The notes under the pieces: generated by a model
Seen by the model: only the letters and a program-made list of their open reading frames with translations
What the model was told of the DNA's origin: nothing
The model's database searches: none
Position numbers and translations under genes: made by a program
Origin: CAWEDP01 sp963807925
GTDB lineage: Bacteria; Acidobacteriota; Vicinamibacteria; Vicinamibacterales; CAVVIG01
Length of the DNA: 64,000 nt
NCBI GenBank assembly: GCA_963807925.1
Contig: CAWEDP010000002.1
Location: 2,976,001-3,040,000, forward strand
Direction of reading: 5' to 3'
In this document: in pieces, positions 19,031-27,714 of the stretch
Layout: the number at the start of each line of letters is the position of its first letter
Position numbering within the stretch: position 1 is the stretch's first letter

Positions 19031-20329
19031 ATGCAACAGCTCAGCTTCGGACCCTTCGCGCTCGACCTGGCTGCCGGCCAGCTGCTGCGCGACGAGCGCG
19101 ACATCCGGCTCAGACCGCAGGCGTTCAAGGCGTTGGCGGTGCTCGCCTACCATCGCGGGCGATTCGTCGGCTACGAGCGCATGATCGCCGAGGCGTGGCA
19201 GGGTGTCATCGTGTCGCGCCACACCGTGGACGTGACGGTCGGCGAGGTCCGGCGGGCGCTCCAGGAATACGGTGCGTGGATCGCGCACAGGCCGAAGGTT
19301 GGCTACTGTCTGGCCGTGCCGCGATCCGATCCGCGGATCCGGCGGGGCCATCTCTTCTGGAATCTGCGCACGCGCGAGGGCTTCGAGAAGGCGCTCGCCT
19401 GCTTCGACGAAGCGGCGGCGGAGGATCCGGGCGATTTCCGCGCCTTCGAGGGCCAGTCGATCTGCTATCTCATGCTCGCCTCACAGGGCATGCGCGCGCC
19501 GCGCGAGATGTATCCGAGGTTCCTCACCGCGCACTCCCGGGCGGCGGCGCTCGCCGGGCTCACGCTGGAGATGCGGTGCAACCGCGCCCACGGCCTGCAC
19601 ATGTTCGAGCACAGGCTGCGCGAGGCCGAGGCGGAGTTCGAGGCGGTGCTGCGCGAGGATCCCGCCATGGGCTCCGCCTACGTGCGGCTCGCGATGCTGT
19701 ACGCCACGCTCGGACGCCTCGACGACGCGCTGGACTGCGCGCTGCGCGGCGCCGAGGTCGCGCCGCTGCTGCCCCTCGTGTCGGCGACCGAAGTGTGCGT
19801 GCGGTTCTGGCGGCGCGAGTTCGACGAAGCGGTCGCGGCCGGCGGGCGCGCGCTCGAACTGCATCCGTTCCTGCAGCTCGGACGGGCGTTCTACGCGCAG
19901 GCGCTGGAATTCTCCGGACGCCTCGACGAGGCGCTCGACCAGTACCGGATCGCCGCGGTGATGGCGCCCGGGCTCCAGTGGCTGCGCGCGCTCGAGGGTG
20001 CGTGCCTGGCCCGGCGCGGGCGCATCGGCGAGGCGCGCGCAATCGGCGAGGAGCTCGAGCGGCGCAGACAGGTCGAGTACGTCGATGCCTACGGCCTCGC
20101 GATCCTGCGTCAGGCGCTCGGCGAACCCGACGCGGCGGTGGCCGAGCTCGCGCGGGCCGTCGCCGAGAATTCGGCCGGCCTGTTCGCGATGGGTGTCGAC
20201 CCGAAAGCCGACGGCCTCCGTGCGGATCCGCGCTACGGCGCCCTGCGGCAGGCGCTCGGCTGCGAGCCGATCGGCGACCGGGACGCTCGTCCCGGCGACG
20301 CCGCGCTACGCGTGGACACCGTCGGCTGA
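19031..20329 (+). CDS. Winged-helix (OmpR/PhoB-type) DNA-binding protein with TPR domain
   Basis: This is a cytosolic one-component regulator of 432 residues. The N-terminal 95 residues are a Trans_reg_C winged helix: LSFGPFALDLAAGQLLRDE, LRPQAFKALAVLAYHRGRFV, then the recognition-helix region SRHTVDVTVGEVRRALQ and the wing GAWIAHRPKVGYCLAV. The rest, about residues 115-420, is TPR-like helical pairs (ACFDEAAAEDPGDFRAFEG, YVRLAMLYATLGRLDDALD), with no membrane segment. ATG 19031 was chosen because it starts exactly at the winged-helix domain and follows a palindromic operator. The 3' end overlaps the convergent HupE-like gene by 24 bp. Its own promoter holds an 11-bp-period GTCAAA pair, suggesting autoregulation. 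Confidence 0.85.
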   Translation: MQQLSFGPFALDLAAGQLLRDERDIRLRPQAFKALAVLAYHRGRFVGYERMIAEAWQGVIVSRHTVDVTVGEVRRALQEYGAWIAHRPKVGYCLAVPRSDPRIRRGHLFWNLRTREGFEKALACFDEAAAEDPGDFRAFEGQSICYLMLASQGMRAPREMYPRFLTAHSRAAALAGLTLEMRCNRAHGLHMFEHRLREAEAEFEAVLREDPAMGSAYVRLAMLYATLGRLDDALDCALRGAEVAPLLPLVSATEVCVRFWRREFDEAVAAGGRALELHPFLQLGRAFYAQALEFSGRLDEALDQYRIAAVMAPGLQWLRALEGACLARRGRIGEARAIGEELERRRQVEYVDAYGLAILRQALGEPDAAVAELARAVAENSAGLFAMGVDPKADGLRADPRYGALRQALGCEPIGDRDARPGDAALRVDTVG

Positions 20330-21658
20330 TTCGCGCGCCGGCGGCTGTTTCGCCGGCTTCCAGACCGAGCGGCTGACGAGCCGCGTCAGCCACGCCGCGC
20401 CGGCCAGCGCCGTCAGCAGCATCAGGCCGCGGAGGAGACTTGCGAGCGCCGCGGGTCCCACTTGCGGCCAGCCGAACTGGGACAGCCGTCCGGCGCGATC
20501 GATCATCCAGTGCCACGCCGTGTGCGTCAGCAGCGCAGACAGCACGATCGTCCCCACGCGCTCGTCCATCACGTGTCGGAAGAGGGCAGCGATCGCCGGC
20601 ACCAGCACCAGAAGAACGACGATCTGTCCGAGCTCGACGCCCAGGTTGAACGACAGCAGCGAGGTCAGCAGATGCGACCCGGCGAACTGCAGCGTCTGCC
20701 GCAGGGCGAACGAGAAGCCGAACCCGTGGACCAGGCCGAAGGCGAACGCGACCAGCCACCGGCGCCGCCCGTTGACGCCGGCGACGATGTTCTCGAGGCC
20801 CATGTAGACGATGGAGGCCGCAATCAGCGTCTCGACGAGGGGTGGAAACCAGAGCGCGTCCGGCGCGACGCCGTAGGCCGCCAGCGCGAGCGTCAGCGAG
20901 TGCGCCGCCGTAAACGCGGTGACGACGGCCAACAGCGGCCGGATGCGGCGTAAGGGGACGACCAGGCAGACGAGAAACAGGAGATGATCGGCGCCTGTGA
21001 GGATGTGCCGGAACCCGAGCTGCACGAATCGCCAGGCGGCCTGATGCCAGCGCGGATCCAGCCGCACGAGCCCCGGATCGCCCTCATATTCGAAAGCGCG
21101 AACCACGCCGGCTTCGGGAACGAAGCGCAGCACGGTGGTGACGTGCGTCCCGAGCCGGGCCCATCGCGGGTCGACCGAGAACCGCGACGCCGCCGATCGA
21201 ATGTCGTACTCGATCAGGACGTCGAGCAGGCCCTGATTCCAGTACAGGTTCTCCGCGGGTGAAAGGCGAGCGCCCCTGACGTGCGCGATGGCGCCCTCGT
21301 ACGAGGTGAACGACGGATCGCCGAGCCAGGAGATCCTGGCCGCCACGATACGGCGGGTCGTGAGCCGGGCGTCGTCCTCGTAGAGGTCGATGCCGTCCGC
21401 AATCCAGACCTGCGCCGCCTCGTCGAGCGCCCGATCGGCGCGGCCGAGATCCACGTACCCGGCGCCGCGCCTCGGGTAATCGAGGTCGCGCATCGCCTCG
21501 AGCGGCACACGCACCACGAGCCGCAGCACCCGCCCATCCGGCCTCACGAAGGCCTGCACCGGGACGTCGACCGGGATGTCGTGCGCCGAGGCGACGGCGC
21601 TGACAGAGGCCAGCATCGCAACGAGAACCGACGCGTGCGTCCGGCTGCGGATCGTCAC
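20306..21658 (-). CDS. HupE/UreJ-family membrane protein with exported N-terminal domain
   Basis: This 450-residue protein has a signal peptide (VLVAMLASVSAVASAHD), a large extracytoplasmic domain of about 200 residues, and a C-terminal membrane domain of six to seven helices. The membrane part carries HupE/UreJ-type signatures rich in histidine: FRHILTGADHLLFLVCLV, FTAAHSLTLALAA, YMGLENI and FGLVHGFGFSFAL. The family is linked to nickel or cobalt transport in better-known members; that is family knowledge and not shown here. It lies downstream of the NHL gene on the same strand and overlaps the convergent regulator gene by 24 bp. No metal enzyme genes are adjacent. Confidence 0.8.
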   Translation of the reverse strand: MTIRSRTHASVLVAMLASVSAVASAHDIPVDVPVQAFVRPDGRVLRLVVRVPLEAMRDLDYPRRGAGYVDLGRADRALDEAAQVWIADGIDLYEDDARLTTRRIVAARISWLGDPSFTSYEGAIAHVRGARLSPAENLYWNQGLLDVLIEYDIRSAASRFSVDPRWARLGTHVTTVLRFVPEAGVVRAFEYEGDPGLVRLDPRWHQAAWRFVQLGFRHILTGADHLLFLVCLVVPLRRIRPLLAVVTAFTAAHSLTLALAAYGVAPDALWFPPLVETLIAASIVYMGLENIVAGVNGRRRWLVAFAFGLVHGFGFSFALRQTLQFAGSHLLTSLLSFNLGVELGQIVVLLVLVPAIAALFRHVMDERVGTIVLSALLTHTAWHWMIDRAGRLSQFGWPQVGPAALASLLRGLMLLTALAGAAWLTRLVSRSVWKPAKQPPARESADGVHA

Positions 21659-21718
21659 ATCCTGTCCGAAGGCGCTGTCATCGCCGGGGCACGGCGGCCG
21701 CGCCGCATGAGGTCGACA

Positions 21719-22894
21719 TCAGTTCCCGCGCGATCGCGGCCAGACCACCCCCTGATTGTCCGGCACGGATCCGACGCCCTTGTAGACGAAGCGCTGGACG
21801 CGCTTTCCCTCGTAGGTCTCGGTCGTGTAGATGTTGCCCTTCGAGTCGGTCGCGATGCTGTGGACGGCGTAGAACTCGCCCGGCTGCCGCCCGCCGTCGC
21901 CGAACGCCGTCAGTTCCGCCATCGACTGCCGATCGAAGACGTGGATCTTCTCGTTGGCGCCGTCCGCCAGATAGAAGTACTTCTGCTGCGAATCCTTCGA
22001 GAAGGCGATGTCCCACACCGACCCGTCGCCGCGCGTGTTCTTCTCGACGAACACCTCTTTGACGAACGTGCCGTCCTTGCGGAACACCTGGATGCGATCG
22101 TTCACGCGATCGCAGACGTACACGAGCCCGTCTCGTGACAGCTCCGCGCAGTGCACCGGATTCCGGAACTGCTGCGCGGGTGGCGCGGCCGGGTTGTAGG
22201 GTCCGAGCGGCGCATCGCTCGGTTTGTTGCCGTACGCGCCCCAGTAGCGCTTGATCGTGCCGCGGTCCATGTCGATGACGGCGACGCGCTTGTTGCCGTA
22301 GCCGTCGGCCACGTACGCCTCGTTCGACGGCTCGTCGAGGAAGATCTTCGCCACCCGGTTGAACGCCCACAGATCGTTGCTGCCCGCGCTGGCGTAGGCA
22401 AACCCGAACTGCTTCACGAACTTGCCGTCGCGCGTGAACTTCAGGATCTGCCCGTCGCTCGCGCCGTTGCCGCCAATCCACACGATGCCCTTCGTGTCCA
22501 CGATGATCCCGTGGTTCGACTCCGGCCACTCGAATCCCGGTCCCGGACCACCCCACGCATGGACGACGTTCCCCTGCTGATCGAACTCGATCACCGGCGG
22601 CGCCGCCACGCAGCAGTCGGCCGCCGGCGGCGTCGCCGACGCGTAGCGCTCCTTGGGGTCGAGCGTGCCGGCGCCGCGGTGGATGATCCACACGTGATCC
22701 TGTGCGTCGACGCTCACGCCAATCGTGCTGCCGAGGCGCCAGTGGTTCGGCAGCGGCTTCGGCCAGAACGGATCCACCTCGAAGCGCGGCGCCTCGTTGT
22801 TCTTCGCTGCCACCCGATCGAGCGCGGCCTGCCCGAACCCGAGCGCCGCCAGCAGACCAAAGATGGCTGTGCCGATGGTCAGATTGCGCCTCAT
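21719..22894 (-). CDS. Exported NHL-repeat beta-propeller protein
   Basis: This 391-residue protein starts with a signal peptide (IGTAIFGLLAALGFGQAAL) and then folds as a six-bladed beta-propeller of NHL type. Repeats show GNVVHAWGGPGPGFEWPESN, HGIIVDTKGIVWIGGN, GQILKFTRDGKFVKQFG, KIFLDEPSNEAYVADGYGNK and VYVCDRVNDRIQVFRKDGTF. Such proteins are often annotated as peptidyl-alpha-hydroxyglycine lyase-like, but the binding role is open. I chose ATG 22894, which sits right before the signal peptide. It is divergent from the cyclase gene at 23005; the 110-bp spacer should hold both promoters. Confidence 0.82.
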   Translation of the reverse strand: MRRNLTIGTAIFGLLAALGFGQAALDRVAAKNNEAPRFEVDPFWPKPLPNHWRLGSTIGVSVDAQDHVWIIHRGAGTLDPKERYASATPPAADCCVAAPPVIEFDQQGNVVHAWGGPGPGFEWPESNHGIIVDTKGIVWIGGNGASDGQILKFTRDGKFVKQFGFAYASAGSNDLWAFNRVAKIFLDEPSNEAYVADGYGNKRVAVIDMDRGTIKRYWGAYGNKPSDAPLGPYNPAAPPAQQFRNPVHCAELSRDGLVYVCDRVNDRIQVFRKDGTFVKEVFVEKNTRGDGSVWDIAFSKDSQQKYFYLADGANEKIHVFDRQSMAELTAFGDGGRQPGEFYAVHSIATDSKGNIYTTETYEGKRVQRFVYKGVGSVPDNQGVVWPRSRGN

Positions 22895-23004
22895 CGCTCG
22901 CTCCCTTGCGGCGCCCAATCGCGCCGCCGCGCATTGTAGGCGAACGCCGGATTGCCCGCGCCGAAAAAAGGTGCACAATCGGGCGTGCTCAACGGAGGCC
23001 CAGG

Positions 23005-24009
23005 ATGACCACGCGACAGTCGGCCACACTCGCAGCAGCAGCGGCGGTTCTGGTGTACGCGGGCGCGCTCGGCCGCGGGCAGACGCCCCGCCCGCCCGCG
23101 ACGCGCGCGCCGGTGACGAAGGCGCAGGCGGATCGCTGGATGACCGAGCTCTCGAACTGGGGCCGCTGGGGCAAGGACGATCAGCTCGGGTCGCTCAACC
23201 TCATCACCCCGCAGAAGCGCCGCGACGCGATGGCCCTCGCGCGCACGGGCACCGTCGTCTCGCTCGAGCGGCCGGTGGTGCTCACGCCGATGCCGGCGGA
23301 GACGAAAGCCGACGGCAAGCCGCACGGCATCTACTTCTACGAGATCCGGTTCAAGACGTTTCCGGCCGACGACCCGCAGGGGAACCCGGGATTCAGCAGC
23401 GACGTGCAGGCATTCCACGTGCACGGTCCGATGACTCACCTCGATGGGCTGTGCCATGAAAGCGACGGCACGCGGCTCTACAACGGGTACGGGCTCGCCG
23501 AAACGGTCCGTGAAGACGTCGGCTGCACGAAGCTGGGCGTCGACAACCTGAAGGAAGGCATCGTCACTCGCGGCGTCCTCGTCGACATGACGCGCATCGC
23601 GGGCCGTCGGCCCGGCGCGCCGGTGGGACCCGACGACGTCGAAGCGTGGGAGAAAGCCACCGGCCTGAGGATCGCCAGCGGCGACGCCGTCTTTGCGTAC
23701 AATCCCGCCGCCGCTCGGGCAGGCGCACCCGCAGGTCCGGGCGGCGGCTTCGATCTGGCGGTGCTGCCCCTCTTCAAAGATCGTGGGGTCGCCGTCGTCA
23801 ACGGCATCCGCCCGATTCCCGACGATCGGCACGCCGATCACCGCATTCCGATTGTCGCCATGGGAGTGCATCTGCTCGACGGGGTCGTGCTCGACGATCT
23901 CGCCGTCACCGCCCGTCGCCTGAATCGCTGGGAATTCCTGCTCGTGGTCGCCCCCCTGCGCGTGCCCGGCAGCACGGGATCGCCGGTCAATCCGCTCGCG
24001 ATGTTCTGA
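23005..24009 (+). CDS. Exported cyclase-family metal hydrolase
   Basis: This belongs to the cyclase/kynurenine-formamidase-like family (Pfam Cyclase), metal-dependent hydrolases. The 334-residue protein begins at ATG 23005 after GGAGGCCCAGG and has a signal-like N-terminus (TLAAAAAVLVYAGALGRG). The family metal motif HxGTHxDxxxH is seen as HVHGPMTHLDGLCH, with Thr for the usual residue kept and Met for Gly-Thr variation. WGRWGKDDQLGSLNLITPQK is the conserved N-terminal segment of this subfamily. Substrate is unknown; related proteins act on amides or lactones. It is divergent from the NHL propeller gene. Confidence 0.82.
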   Translation: MTTRQSATLAAAAAVLVYAGALGRGQTPRPPATRAPVTKAQADRWMTELSNWGRWGKDDQLGSLNLITPQKRRDAMALARTGTVVSLERPVVLTPMPAETKADGKPHGIYFYEIRFKTFPADDPQGNPGFSSDVQAFHVHGPMTHLDGLCHESDGTRLYNGYGLAETVREDVGCTKLGVDNLKEGIVTRGVLVDMTRIAGRRPGAPVGPDDVEAWEKATGLRIASGDAVFAYNPAAARAGAPAGPGGGFDLAVLPLFKDRGVAVVNGIRPIPDDRHADHRIPIVAMGVHLLDGVVLDDLAVTARRLNRWEFLLVVAPLRVPGSTGSPVNPLAMF

Positions 24010-24097
24010 CGGCCGTCGAAGTGTGGGTCGTCCTGGAATATCCGGTTCTGCCGGAGGCGGGCAACCGGTCAGCGCTTGGATCCGCATCGCGGGCGGG

Positions 24098-24119
24098 TCA
24101 ATTTTGACGAAATTTTGAC
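24098..24119 (+). promoter_or_regulatory. Direct repeat ATTTTGAC x2, 11-bp period
   Basis: ATTTTGAC occurs at 24101-24108 and 24112-24119, one helical turn apart, 69 bp before the receptor gene. On the minus strand this reads as two GTCAAAAT units, matching the GTCAAA pair upstream of the winged-helix regulator at 19031. A GTCAA half-site at 24098 also makes a small inverted repeat. Confidence 0.45.
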
Positions 24120-24187
24120 AACCGCGGATCGGCAGCCACGCCGAGGATGACCGGGCGAACTCCCCAGGCCACAAAAGGAGCTACTCC

Positions 24188-27100
24188 ATGCGCGCCTTGA
24201 ACCGTGTCGTGATCGCGCTCTCATGGCTGATGGTCGTACCGGCGGCGGCGTTCTCGCAGAGCTCCGTGCAGGCCTCCATCGCCGGCGTGGTGAAAGACGC
24301 GTCGGGCGCCGTGTTGCCCGGCGTCTCGGTGGAAGCGTCCAGTCCCGTGCTCATCGAAAAGACGCGATCGGCCGTCACCGACGGGACCGGCCAGTTCCGG
24401 ATCGTCGACCTGCGTGCCGGTACCTATTCGGTCACCTTCACGCTGGCGGGATTCAACACGGTCCGGCGCGAGGATGTCGTGCTCGAAGGCTCCTTCACCG
24501 CGGTCGTCAACGTCGAGATGAAGGTCGGGGCCGTCAGCGAGACGATCACGGTGACGGCAGAAACGCCGATCGTCGATACGCAGAGCGTCAGGCGCCAGTC
24601 GGTCATCAGCAGCGATCTGATCGCGTCGATTCCCTCCGTGCGCGCGTACGCAGGGCTGATGACGCTGATGCCCAACACGGTGGTGGCCAACGGCGCGGCG
24701 ATGGACGTTCAGGTGGTGCCGGGGATGGTGGTCTTCGGCAGCGCCGGTGGCCGCGGGAACGAAGGGCGCCTCAACCTGGACGGCCTGAGCGTCGGCTCGG
24801 CCTTCAACGGGGCCGGCGTGTCGTCGTACATCCCCGACGTCGGGAACGCGCAGGAGGTCACGATGACGACCTCGGGCGGCCTGGGCGAAGCCGAAGTGGG
24901 AGGGCCGGCCCTCAACATCGTGCCGAAGACCGGCGGCAACACGGTCAAGGGCGGCTTTTTCGCCTCCGGCGTGACGCAAGGGATGATCGGCAGCAACTAC
25001 TCTCAGGCGCTCCACGATCAAGGGCTGACGACGCCGGGGAGCTACCAGAAGGTGTGGGACTTCAACCTGGGCGTCGGCGGCCCCATCATGAAGGACAAGC
25101 TGTGGTTCTTCGGGCAGGTCCGGGACGAAGGCAGCCACCGGACCGTCCCTGGCATGTTCGCCAACGTGAACGCCGGCGATCCGACCAAGTGGACCTACGT
25201 GGCGGATCCGTCGAGGCCGGCAGTCGCCGCGGCGTCGTTCCGGCCTCTCTCGCTGCGGCTGACGGCCCAGCCCAACTCGCGCAACAAGTTCAGTCTGTAC
25301 CTGGGACGAGCAGATCCCGTGCGAGGGTGCCGCCTTCCAGGGTGCGCCCGACTCGGTGAGCGCCTGCCGGCGTTCCGGGTCCAACGAGATCATCGCGGGC
25401 GGCGCGTCTCCGACGCCGTCGGTGAGCGCGACCTCCGCGCCGGAAACCGGAGCGTATCGACACGTCGGCAACCGCGTGCAGCAGGTGACCTGGCAGTCAC
25501 CGACGACGAGCCGGCTGCTGCTCGACGCGGGTCTGGGCACCTACATGAGCCATTGGGGCGGCGTGTTGATGCCGGGGACCACGGCGGGGGATCTCATCCG
25601 CGTCACCGAGCAGTGCGCGAGCGGGTGCGCCAACAACGGCGGCATCGCCGGTCTGACGTATCGCTCGCCGAACTACGCGTTGGATTTTCAAGGCGTCTTC
25701 ACCTGGCGCGCGTCGGCCTCCTACGTCTCCGGCGCGCAGAGCATGAAGTTCGGCTATCAGGGCGGTTACCTCGTCGACAACCAGAAGGGCATCACCAACC
25801 CGACGTTCCTCGCCTACCGCACGAACAACGGCATCCCGGACCAGATTACCGAGACGATCAACCAGTTCCCCGCCCAGCAGCGCGTGCGGTACGACGCGTT
25901 CTACGGACAGGAGCAGTGGACGCTCGGTCGCCTGACGCTGCAGGGCGCGCTGCGCTTCGACCGCGCGCGAAGCTTCTTTCCGGCGGCGCAGATGGGCGGC
26001 GTCCGGTTCCTGCCCAACGTCGTCTCCTTCCCGGAGACGCAGGGTGTCGACAGCTACAAGGATCTGACGCCGCGCGGCGGCGCCGCGTACGACGTCTTCG
26101 GCAACGGGAAGACGTCGGCGAAGCTGAGCTTCGGGCGGTACCTGGAAGCGGCGCAGAACGCGGGGCTCTTCACGGCCAGCCGTCCCACCTCTCGCGTGTC
26201 GACCAGCGCCACGCGGACGTGGACCGACGCGAACGGCAACTTCGTCACCGACTGCAATCTCCTGAACAACGCCTCCCAGGACCTGCGCTCGAGCGGTGGC
26301 GACTTCTGCGGCTCGGTGGCGAACACGAGCTTCGGCCAGTCGGTGTTCAGCACCACCCAGGATCCGGCGCTCTTCAACGGCTGGGGCGTGCGCTCCGGCG
26401 ACTGGCAGATCGGCGCATCGGTCCAACAACAGCTCCTGACGCGGATGTCGGTAGAAGTCGGCTACTATCGCCGCTGGCTCAAGAACTTCCTCGTCACCGA
26501 CAATCTGGCGGTGTCGGCGGCCAACTACGACTCCTTCACGATCTCGGCGCCGCTCGACCAGCGGCTGCCGGGCGGCGGGGGCTACGCGATTCCAGGGCCG
26601 CTCTACAACATCAACCCGAGCGTCGCGTCGGTCGCGGCGAACAACTTCGTCACGCTGGCCAACAACTACGGCGACCAGTCGCAGGCGTCGAACTCGGTCT
26701 CCCTGGATCTGCGGGCCCGGCCGCGAAACGGTCTGGTCTTCCAGGGCGGCTTCAATGCCGCGCAGACTCTCGCCAACAGCTGCGCCGTTCGCACGCTGGT
26801 TCCGGAGACGAACGTGACCAATCCCTACTGCGACACGAACACCGGGTGGGTCAAGCGCTTCACGGCGCTCGGCTCGTACACGCTCCCGAAGGTGGACGTC
26901 GTCGTCGCGGCCACGATGAGGAGCGACCAGGGCGCTTCGCTGGCGGCGAACTGGGCCGCACCCAATGCGGTGATCGCGCCGTCGCTCGGCCGCAACCTGT
27001 CGAGCAACGCGCCCACGGCGACCGTGAACCTGATCGCGCCCGGCGCGCTCTACGGGGATCGCGTCAACGAATTCGACCTCCGGTTCGCGAAGATCCTGAA

Positions 27101-27284
27101 GTTCGGCCGCACGCGGACCAACGTCGGCATCGACATCTACAACGTGATCAACAGCGCGGCGGTGCTCACCTACAACCAGACGTTCGTGCTGCCGACGGCG
27201 AGCAACCCGAACGGGAGCTGGCTGACGCCGACCTCGGTGCTGCAGTCGCGATTCATGAAGATCAGCGCCCAGATCGACTTCTAG
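24188..27284 (+). CDS. TonB-dependent receptor, Oar-like, frameshifted at GTACC 25297-25301
   Basis: This is the second paralogue of the 6222-9293 receptor, an outer-membrane TonB-coupled importer of unknown substrate. It has a signal peptide ending at AAAFSQ, a carboxypeptidase-regulatory-like domain (IAGVVKDASGAVLPGVSVE), a plug and a barrel ending AQIDF. The reading frame breaks near residue 371: CTGTACCTGG has one extra C. Without it the frame continues as FSLYWDEQIPCEGAAF and SACRRSGSNEIIAGG, then aligns with the paralogue to the end. Repaired length is about 1031 residues, against 1023 for the paralogue. AAAGGAGCTACTCC precedes the ATG. Whether the lesion is biological is unknown. Confidence 0.85.
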
Positions 27285-27714
27285 ATGATGGCGACGGGGA
27301 GCGCCCGTCCACCACCACAGGCGCGCGTGGACGCGGATGTCGTCGCCCGCGGCAGGCGGCGCCTGTTCTGCGGTGGTGTTCTGCGGTGGAGCGCGGGTAC
27401 TCGCCGGCCACCCGCGATGGCCTGCCGAGGATGACGACCTCGTCACCGACCTTGAGCGACGCGCGCGTGACACCCTGGTTGTCGAGCTGCGTTGTCCCGG
27501 CCCATTCGACCGCCCAGCGCTGCGGCACGCCGTCCTGATCCGGCGCCTGGATGTGCACGAACGAATGCGGGTTGCGGTAGACGAACTGAACCAGCTTTCC
27601 TTCGAGCTTCACCTCACGGCTCACGTCGTAGGTCGCGGCGTACGAATGGTGAGCGGAGGCGGTTGGGCCGGCCGCGATGGCCAGCGCCACGATGCCGAGC
27701 AGGGTTCGACGCAT
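27262..27714 (-). CDS. Small exported DUF6152-like protein
   Basis: This is an exported small beta-rich protein of the DUF6152 type. It has a signal peptide (MRRTLLGIVALAIAAGPTASA) cleaved before HHSYAATYDV, then LEGKLVQFVYRNPHSFVHIQ and VEWAGTTQLDNQGVTRASL, which are typical of the family. From about residue 105, after GRPSRVAGEY, the sequence loses all family resemblance and becomes arginine-rich, overlapping the end of the convergent receptor gene by 23 bp. That point holds GAGTACCC, so a frame slip there is possible but unproven. Its ATG overlaps the stop of the upstream gene (TGATG), so it is translationally coupled to it. Confidence 0.7.
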   Translation of the reverse strand: MRRTLLGIVALAIAAGPTASAHHSYAATYDVSREVKLEGKLVQFVYRNPHSFVHIQAPDQDGVPQRWAVEWAGTTQLDNQGVTRASLKVGDEVVILGRPSRVAGEYPRSTAEHHRRTGAACRGRRHPRPRAPVVVDGRSPSPSSRSRSGR

